Of a stretch of DNA of 11,543 nt, positions 7,278 to 11,543 are shown piece by piece. The stretch is from positions 1-11,543 of the forward strand of contig CALFOA010000349.1 of the NCBI GenBank assembly GCA_937919795.1, given 5' to 3'. The DNA comes from an uncultured Neisseria sp. (GTDB taxonomy: Bacteria > Pseudomonadota > Gammaproteobacteria > Burkholderiales > Neisseriaceae). Made by a program: the position numbers and the translations under genes. Under the pieces are notes generated by a model that saw only the letters and a list, made by a program, of their open reading frames with translations, searched no databases and was not told the DNA's origin. The first letter of the stretch is position 1. Every line of letters starts with the position of its first letter.

Positions 7278-7295
7278 GGGCGGTTTAACTAAAAT
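7266..7295 (+). promoter_or_regulatory. Promoter for the TetR-family gene
   Basis: -35 TTGCGA (7266-7271), 18-nt spacer, -10 TAAAAT (7290-7295). It overlaps the divergent promoter at 7250-7277, and the second, weaker dyad begins 2 nt after the -10 box. That layout fits autorepression. Confidence 0.55.
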
Positions 7296-7297
7296 CT

Positions 7298-7316
7298 ACC
7301 TATTAGTAGGATAGGA
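7298..7316. promoter_or_regulatory. Second, imperfect operator-like dyad before the TetR gene
   Basis: ACCTATTAGTAGGATAGGA resembles the 7228-7245 palindrome with one extra base and substitutions: an ACCTA half and TAGG halves around a TTAG centre (CCTAtTAgTAGG). It lies between the -10 box and the ribosome site of the regulator gene, a fitting place for weaker self-repression. Confidence 0.5.
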
Positions 7317-7323
7317 CTATTTT

Positions 7324-7881
7324 ATGCGGCAAGAAAACACACGAGAAAAATTACTGCAACTGGCCAGCCGCCTGATGCGCGAAAAAGGCTATGCCGCGTT
7401 TAGCTATGCCGATTTGGCGGACGAAATCGGCATTAAAAAAGCCAGTATCCACCACTATTTCCCCAGCAAAGCCGATTTGGGCGTAGCGGTGGCAGCGGCC
7501 AGTTTTGAGCAGGCAAGCGCGACATTAAGCGGTATTGAACAAAGCCACGCCACACTCAAAGAGCGCCTGAGCGCCTATGTCACCCTGTTCGCCGACAACT
7601 GCGACCGCCTGCCGATGTGCGCCGCACTGGTGGCGGACAAACACAACCTGCCCGAAGCCCTGCTCGCCAAAACCAAAGACAACTTCACTTTGCAGCTCGA
7701 TTGGCTGGAACGGGTGTTGCAGCAAGCAGTTGAAGCGGGCGAAATCCCCGCACTGGACGCCCCCCATACCGCCCTGATGATTCTAAACCTATGCGAAGGC
7801 GCGAGCTTGGTGGCTAATGCGTTGTCGGATAAAGCGGTGTTTGAGCGGACGAAGCAGCAGGTTTTGGCGATGGTGGGGTAA
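7324..7881 (+). CDS. TetR/AcrR-family repressor, NemR-like
   Basis: 185-aa dimeric DNA-binding repressor. The helix-turn-helix spans about residues 5-52 (AAFSYADLADEIGIKKASIHHYFPSKADLGVA), followed by an all-helical ligand/sensor domain. Cys93, Cys99 and Cys157 are present; Cys99 in LPMCAALVAD lines up with the conserved SGCLxxxL stretch holding Cys106 of E. coli NemR, which senses bleach and electrophiles (alignment from memory). NemR controls an Old Yellow Enzyme and a glyoxalase in E. coli, and here the divergent cluster holds two OYEs and HchA, so the same logic is plausible. AGGA at 7313-7316 lies 7 nt before the ATG. The actual ligand is unknown. Confidence 0.93.
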   Translation: MRQENTREKLLQLASRLMREKGYAAFSYADLADEIGIKKASIHHYFPSKADLGVAVAAASFEQASATLSGIEQSHATLKERLSAYVTLFADNCDRLPMCAALVADKHNLPEALLAKTKDNFTLQLDWLERVLQQAVEAGEIPALDAPHTALMILNLCEGASLVANALSDKAVFERTKQQVLAMVG

Positions 7882-7894
7882 GTAGAAATAAAAC

Positions 7895-7958
7895 AATGCC
7901 TGTCTGAAAACGTTTTAGCTTCGCAGAAACTCACTGCGTTCGTTTTCAGACAGGCATT
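7895..7958. terminator. Bidirectional terminator with DUS pair and inner hairpin
   Basis: AATGCCTGTCTGAAAACG (7895-7912) pairs perfectly with 7941-7958 over 18 bp. Each arm holds a full TGCCTGTCTGAA uptake sequence, and within the 28-nt loop CGCAG (7922-7926) pairs with CTGCG (7934-7938). It is followed by T6 at 7957-7962 on the + strand and by GTTTTATTTC on the minus strand, and it lies between convergent genes ending at 7881 and 7968. It is the most terminator-like hairpin of the window. Confidence 0.85.
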
Positions 7959-7967
7959 TTTTACCAC

Positions 7968-8678
7968 TTACTTCTCAAAAAATAATCCGCCTTTATTCAT
8001 CAACAAACTCGGCGTAACCGCAACTGATTGTTTATCTTGCAACATTTTGCCAGTCTGTTTTAAATAGTCCAGAAAATGCGGGGTTTTGCGGTGTTGTTGG
8101 TAAGCCTGTTCACTGGCGTAAATTTCATAGAAATACCAGCGGTTCGGCTTGTCTTTCTCGGTCAGCGCATACATGGCCAGCACGCCTTCTTCCACTTTCA
8201 TGGATTGCTTCATTTCAGGCACCACAACATCACGGAATTTTTGATTCCATTCGGGTTTTACCTCAACAATGACCAAATTATTAATGGTTTCAGGCGTTTG
8301 CTTTACGGCTTTATCCGCTAAAAATTGCGGCTCAAGCGAAATACGCTTTTTATGGTCGGTAAGAATGGTCGGCGACGCCTGTAAAAATGCCTTGTATTGC
8401 GCGGATTGGATATGGGTTTGATACGCCTGCTCATCCGCATAGATTTCAAACATATAGGCCATATTCGGTTGAGCTTTCTGCTTCATCGAATACATTGCCA
8501 GCGTGCCTTGCTCGGTGTTGATTGATGTAGTGATATTGTGCTTGCCCACTTCATCATATTGTACCGCTTGCCCTTGCCGGATACCAAGCTCAAACAGATT
8601 AACGACAGGCGCGGCTTGTGCACCGAGGGTGGTTGCGAGCGTAAGCGCACTTGCTACGGTTTTCACTAATTTCATCAT
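7968..8678 (-). CDS. Exported protein with two tandem ABM (antibiotic biosynthesis monooxygenase) domains
   Basis: 236 aa starting at the ATG 8678 (ATG at 8675 equally possible; AGGA lies 5 or 8 nt upstream; an in-frame ATG at 8690 overlaps that site). Residues 1-22 form a classic signal peptide: lysines, a hydrophobic stretch, and AQA before APVV, so the mature protein is probably periplasmic. Two ferredoxin-like ABM repeats follow, about 25-115 and 131-225. They align with each other: EQGTLAMYSMKQKAQPN with EEGVLAMYALTEKDKPN, and MFEIYADEQAYQTH with FYEIYASEQAYQQH. ABM proteins such as YgiN act on quinols or are heme- or stress-linked, and usually pair as dimers; here one chain carries both units. 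It is the last gene of a four-gene operon. The enzymatic activity is not known. Confidence 0.85.
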   Translation of the reverse strand: MMKLVKTVASALTLATTLGAQAAPVVNLFELGIRQGQAVQYDEVGKHNITTSINTEQGTLAMYSMKQKAQPNMAYMFEIYADEQAYQTHIQSAQYKAFLQASPTILTDHKKRISLEPQFLADKAVKQTPETINNLVIVEVKPEWNQKFRDVVVPEMKQSMKVEEGVLAMYALTEKDKPNRWYFYEIYASEQAYQQHRKTPHFLDYLKQTGKMLQDKQSVAVTPSLLMNKGGLFFEK

Positions 8679-8711
8679 GATTTTCCTCATTCCATATCGC
8701 CGGTATGTTTT

Positions 8712-9008
8712 TTATTTACCGACACATTCAGCAATATTGCCTGCAATCAGCTTCGGCTCAAATTCACGGATTTCATAGCTGGCAAGGTCGGGATAATAGC
8801 AGTCTTTTTCCAGAATCCGCTGTAATTCTTCGCGGCTTTCGGTTACCGCAAAAATGACCCCTGCGTGTTCCGTATCGCGATAAGGCCCTAACATTAAGAA
8901 TTTACCTGCTTGAAAATACTTTTTAAACCATTCGGTGTGAATTGGAAACAGTTCGTTTTGCTGCTGTTCGCTGATGTTTTTATTGACTGTGATATTGATG
9001 ATGTACAT
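8712..9008 (-). CDS. YciI-family protein
   Basis: Small (98 aa) alpha+beta protein with the YciI/muconolactone-isomerase-like fold. Seen: beta-strand start MYIINITV, His24 in FPIHTEWFKKYFQAGKF, the family turn LGPYRDTEHAGVIF (40-53) and Asp69 in EKDCYYPD. YciI relatives are proposed small-molecule enzymes or ligand binders; function here is open. AAGGA lies 6 nt before the ATG. It is 12 nt downstream of the SDR stop and about 33 nt before the ABM gene, so it is part of the same operon. Together with the ABM protein it gives two different dimeric alpha-beta-barrel relatives side by side, as often seen in aromatic/quinone pathways (inference). Confidence 0.82.
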   Translation of the reverse strand: MYIINITVNKNISEQQQNELFPIHTEWFKKYFQAGKFLMLGPYRDTEHAGVIFAVTESREELQRILEKDCYYPDLASYEIREFEPKLIAGNIAECVGK

Positions 9009-9020
9009 CTGCTTTCCTTA

Positions 9021-9770
9021 TTACCAAGGCTGGTTGGTCGGGCCGACGGTAAATTCGGTGATGCTGGTGTCTTCCGGTTGGCTGAGTGCAAACGCCACCA
9101 CATTGGCAATGCGCTCCGCCGGAATTTCGTAAGCATCATATAATTGGCGGAATGCGCCCGATACTTCTTCATTGGTAATGCCTGACACCAATTCCGATTG
9201 CACCGCAGCAGGGTAAATGGTGGCAGTGCGGATATTGCTGCCTGCTTGCGCGCTTTCCATTCTCAAACTTTCCATAATCGCTTTAACCGCCCATTTGGTA
9301 CCGCCGTAAACCGCACAACCCGGATAGGCTTTTAAGCCTGCAACAGAAGATGTGGTGATGATATGGCCTGATTTTTGCGCTTCAAAAGTCGGCAAGACCG
9401 CCGCAATGCCGTTCAGTACGCCCTTGATATTCACATCAATCATTTTGTCCCAGTTTTCCGTTTCTAAGGCAGACATCGGCGAATTCGGCATTAAACCTGC
9501 ATTTAAGAAAATCGCATCAATTTTGCCGAAGGCGGATTTTGCCAATGCCACTAAAGCGTGGTTGTCTTCCGCTTTGACTACATCGGTTACGCGGTAAACC
9601 GCTTCGCCGCCGTTCGCTTTAATGTTGCCTGCAATCGCTTTTAATTTATCTTCACGACGGGCGGCAAGTACGATTTTTGCCCCTTGTTCCGCTAATTTAT
9701 ACGCTGTTGCTTCGCCGATACCTGATGAAGCGCCTGTAATAATCACAACTTTGTTTGCTAAGTTTTTCAT
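9021..9770 (-). CDS. Short-chain dehydrogenase/reductase (SDR), classical type
   Basis: NAD(P)-dependent oxidoreductase of 249 aa. The Rossmann motif TGASSGIG is at 12-19, NAG at 90-92, the structural Asn at 114, and the catalytic Ser142, Tyr155 and Lys159 in the YxxxK motif (YGGTK). Arg38-Arg39 after the second strand (LAARRED) suggests preference for NADPH (inference). It resembles the YdfG-like/unspecific carbonyl reductase group; the substrate cannot be assigned. AAGGA lies 7 nt before the ATG, and the gene follows the quinone reductase by 15 nt in the same operon. Confidence 0.93.
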   Translation of the reverse strand: MKNLANKVVIITGASSGIGEATAYKLAEQGAKIVLAARREDKLKAIAGNIKANGGEAVYRVTDVVKAEDNHALVALAKSAFGKIDAIFLNAGLMPNSPMSALETENWDKMIDVNIKGVLNGIAAVLPTFEAQKSGHIITTSSVAGLKAYPGCAVYGGTKWAVKAIMESLRMESAQAGSNIRTATIYPAAVQSELVSGITNEEVSGAFRQLYDAYEIPAERIANVVAFALSQPEDTSITEFTVGPTNQPW

Positions 9771-9785
9771 AGTAAATTCCTTCTG

Positions 9786-10337
9786 TTATAAGCTTTGAAT
9801 CATTTCAATTACTTGAGTTGCATAGGCTTTTGCCGCTGCCTGTTGGTTCCGAACCGCCTGCTCGTCGCGCCCTACATAGCTCACACCGTTTAAATACATG
9901 GGCGTCACAAAGTCTAGCTGGCAGAGTGTGGCTGTCGCTTCAAATTGCGGCAGAAAATCTTCTACACGGTGTTTGAAAAAGCCCTCTTTTTGATAGGCTT
10001 CACTCGGTGCGCCGGTGGTAAACGACACCAATAATTTTTTACCTGCCAGTTTGGCCGTTGAACCGTGCGCAAAGCCGTGTACAAATACATCATCCAACCA
10101 TTTTTTCATGAGCGCGGGCATGCTGTACCAATGAAATGGAAACTGCCACACCATCACATCGGCTTTAGCAATCGCCTGCTGTTCCGCCGCCACATCGATT
10201 TGAAAGTTGGGATAAAGCTCGTCTAAACGACGGATTTCCGCTTGCGGTAAGGCCGTTTTGAATTCATCGAGAATGGCGCGGTTGGCAACAGAACCCGCTA
10301 AGTCGGGGTGTCCTGAAATAATCAATACGTTTTTCAT
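9786..10337 (-). CDS. NAD(P)H:quinone reductase of the flavodoxin-2 family (KefF/MdaB/YwrO-like)
   Basis: 183-aa soluble FMN enzyme type that carries out two-electron reduction of quinones. Family marks: VLIISGHPDLAGSVANRAIL (phosphate loop region), LYPNFQIDVAAEQQAI, WQFPFHWYSMPALMKKWLDDVF, HGFAHGSTAKLAGKKLLVSFTTG. The pattern is closest to KefF and YheR from memory, but no KefC-type potassium channel gene is in the window, so a stand-alone detoxifying role is more likely. GGA lies 6 nt before the ATG at 10337. It is the first gene of the leftward operon and is divergent from a LysR-type regulator across a 278-bp gap. Confidence 0.92.
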   Translation of the reverse strand: MKNVLIISGHPDLAGSVANRAILDEFKTALPQAEIRRLDELYPNFQIDVAAEQQAIAKADVMVWQFPFHWYSMPALMKKWLDDVFVHGFAHGSTAKLAGKKLLVSFTTGAPSEAYQKEGFFKHRVEDFLPQFEATATLCQLDFVTPMYLNGVSYVGRDEQAVRNQQAAAKAYATQVIEMIQSL

Positions 10338-10392
10338 GGTGCTTCCTTGTTATAAAGCTCAAACGGCAACCTGCCGCTTGTTGATGTAGCGT

Positions 10393-10420
10393 ATTATAAA
10401 GACTTAAATTATGATGATAA
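10393..10420 (-). promoter_or_regulatory. Promoter of the quinone reductase operon
   Basis: On the minus strand: -35 TTATCA (10415-10420), 16-nt spacer, -10 TATAAT (10393-10398). The -35 is weak, which fits activation by a LysR-type protein. The predicted start near 10386 puts the centre of the upstream dyad (10451) at about -65. Confidence 0.65.
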
Positions 10421-10432
10421 GAAGATTAAAGA

Positions 10433-10462
10433 CTAATTGATTATTAGGCAAAACCTAATAAT
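10433..10462. promoter_or_regulatory. LysR-type operator with overlapping dyads
   Basis: ATTATTAGG (10440-10448) and CCTAATAAT (10454-10462) form a perfect 9-bp dyad around CAAAA and contain the T-N11-A core typical of LysR-type boxes. A second dyad, CTAAT (10433-10437) with ATTAG (10443-10447), overlaps it, so ATTAG/CTAAT half-sites recur one helical turn apart. Centred near -65 of the leftward promoter, this is the expected recognition site for the divergent LysR-type gene product. Confidence 0.75.
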
Positions 10463-10496
10463 TTTCGTGTAGCCAAATACTTTACAGCCCCAGTAT

Positions 10497-10574
10497 CGTC
10501 ATACTCGGGCTTGACCCGAGTATCTTGACTTTCATGGACAGAGGGAGATGTTCGGGTCAAGCCCGAACATGACG
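10497..10574. repeat. REP-like double hairpin (inverted repeat of 28 bp with inner palindromes)
   Basis: Two 28-bp units (10497-10524 and 10547-10574) are inverted copies separated by 22 bp. Each is itself a palindrome: arms ATACTCGGG/CCCGAGTAT around CTTGA in the first and ATGTTCGGG/CCCGAACAT around TCAAG in the second. The units differ only at two positions per arm, and the changes compensate so both stems stay perfect. Ends are CGTC and GACG. This matches the look of REP/BIME-type intergenic elements; there is no RAYT-type transposase in the window. It lies between the LysR-type operator and the regulator gene. Confidence 0.8.
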
Positions 10575-10615
10575 AAGGTGGTTATTTTTAAGTTTATCGA
10601 ATAAGAGAAGCACAA

Positions 10616-11518
10616 ATGAACAGCTCAATTTACGGTTACCTCACCGTCTTTCACGCCATTGTCCGCGAGGGCAGCATTGCGAGAGCGGCGCGAAAATTAG
10701 AGATTGCCCCGCCATCCGTCAGCCAAGCATTGAAATTGTTGGAACAACACATCGGTTTACCGCTGTTTAACCGCACCACCCGCAAGATTGAGCTTACAGA
10801 AGCCGGGCAACGCCTGTATGAAAACACCCAATCCGCCATGCAAACCCTTGAGTTTGCGGTGGAGGAAGTACAGGATTTGGGCAATACCCCATCGGGCTTG
10901 GTGCGTATTACCGTTGCCCGTTTTGCGTATTTAAGCATTATCCAACCCCACTTGGGCGAATTTTGCGAACGCTATCCCGATATTCAACTGGAAATTTCGA
11001 TTAACGACGGTACGGTGGATATTTTAAAAGAAGGCTTTGACCTCGGTATCCGTTATGGAGACAGAGTAGAAGAAAATATGGTCGCCCGCCAATTATTACC
11101 GCCTGTTACCCAAGGCTTATTTGCCTCACGCGCCTATTTAGCACGCTACGGCGAGCCGAAAAAGCCGACGGATTTACAGCAGCATAAATTAATCGGTTGG
11201 CGCTTTACCACGTCCAACCGACTATCCCCTTTAACGGTTCAGGATAAAGGGCAGGAAATCCAAGTGGAAATGCCTATGCCTTTGATTGTGAACAATATTG
11301 ATACCGCTAACGACGCCGTCCGCCAAGGTGTCGGCATAGGCAGGGTTTTTCTGCCCGTATTGGAAAAACAGGCGGATAAAGCGGATTTTATTCCGGTCAT
11401 GGAAAAATATTGGATAAGCTATCCGCCCGTTTATCTTTATTATCTGCAAAACAGCCAAAAAGCCGGGCGGGTGAGAGCATTGATTGAATTTTTGATTGAA
11501 AAAACAGAAGCTTCATAA
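10616..11518 (+). CDS. LysR-family transcriptional regulator
   Basis: 300 aa, the usual length. The winged helix-turn-helix is at about 4-65 (FHAIVREGSIARAARKLEIAPPSVSQALKLLEQHIGLPLFNRTTRKIELTEAG), followed by a linker helix and a two-lobed periplasmic-binding-like effector domain from about 92 to 296. It resembles the many DsdC/AaeR-like LysR proteins that sit divergent from quinone reductase or SDR genes. AGAGAAG at 10604-10610 lies 5 nt before the ATG. It probably controls the leftward four-gene operon through the dyads at 10433-10462. The effector is unknown. The gene's own promoter is not obvious because the REP-like element fills most of its upstream region. The last 25 bp of the window hold nothing recognised. 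Confidence 0.93.
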   Translation: MNSSIYGYLTVFHAIVREGSIARAARKLEIAPPSVSQALKLLEQHIGLPLFNRTTRKIELTEAGQRLYENTQSAMQTLEFAVEEVQDLGNTPSGLVRITVARFAYLSIIQPHLGEFCERYPDIQLEISINDGTVDILKEGFDLGIRYGDRVEENMVARQLLPPVTQGLFASRAYLARYGEPKKPTDLQQHKLIGWRFTTSNRLSPLTVQDKGQEIQVEMPMPLIVNNIDTANDAVRQGVGIGRVFLPVLEKQADKADFIPVMEKYWISYPPVYLYYLQNSQKAGRVRALIEFLIEKTEAS

Positions 11519-11543
11519 AATCGGTTTGATTGCCGTCAGTCAA

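Noticed and set aside
3044..7958. CRISPR-like or transposon-end reading of the repeated TGCCTGTCTGAA motif
   Set aside because: Copies are short, occur as inverted pairs at gene ends with irregular spacing, and match a known uptake-sequence dialect; no spacer regularity, cas gene or transposase is present.
9786..10337. KefF as ancillary subunit of a potassium efflux system
   Set aside because: No KefC-type antiporter gene adjoins it; the operon instead holds SDR, YciI and ABM genes, so only the enzyme family is called.

Overview
The window looks like chromosomal DNA from a member of the Neisseriaceae. The best clue is a 12-base motif, TGCCTGTCTGAA, present as inverted pairs in several intergenic gaps. 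From memory this is the 'TG-wad' dialect of the Neisseria DNA uptake sequence (DUS), described for Neisseria wadsworthii and close relatives rather than for the meningococcus/gonococcus. The proteins are ordinary Gram-negative types. Base composition is moderate, with a more AT-leaning style after about position 7960.

Layout. (1) Positions 1-1991, + strand: eptA (5' end cut off by the window edge) and dgkA. EptA releases diacylglycerol when it transfers phosphoethanolamine to lipid A, and DgkA recycles it. A perfect 14-bp hairpin separates them from the convergent genes that follow. (2) Positions 2103-7191, - strand: five genes read from right to left, namely a nitroreductase, a NamA/YqjM-type Old Yellow Enzyme (OYE), a luciferase-like flavin monooxygenase of the YhbW type, a second OYE-family oxidoreductase, and hchA (Hsp31, methylglyoxal-handling DJ-1 family). 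(3) Positions 7324-7881, + strand: a divergent TetR-family repressor with a cysteine that aligns with the redox-sensing Cys106 of E. coli NemR. Promoters facing both ways and a near-perfect palindrome lie in the 132-bp gap. (4) Positions 7968-10337, - strand: a second tight operon, encoding a KefF/MdaB-like quinone reductase, an SDR oxidoreductase, a YciI-family protein and a secreted tandem-ABM-domain protein. (5) Positions 10616-11518, + strand: a divergent LysR-type regulator. The gap before it holds a LysR-type operator and a 78-bp REP-like double hairpin.

Taken together, regions 2-5 read as two adjacent, separately regulated sets of flavin/NAD(P)H enzymes suited to reactive electrophiles, quinones, nitro compounds and aldehydes. 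That functional reading is inference from families and layout. No single gene is without a recognisable family. The less ordinary material is the regulatory DNA, the DUS hairpins placed next to stop codons inside the gene cluster, the three-copy DUS group with competing hairpins, the REP-like doublet with compensating base changes, and the secreted two-domain ABM protein.
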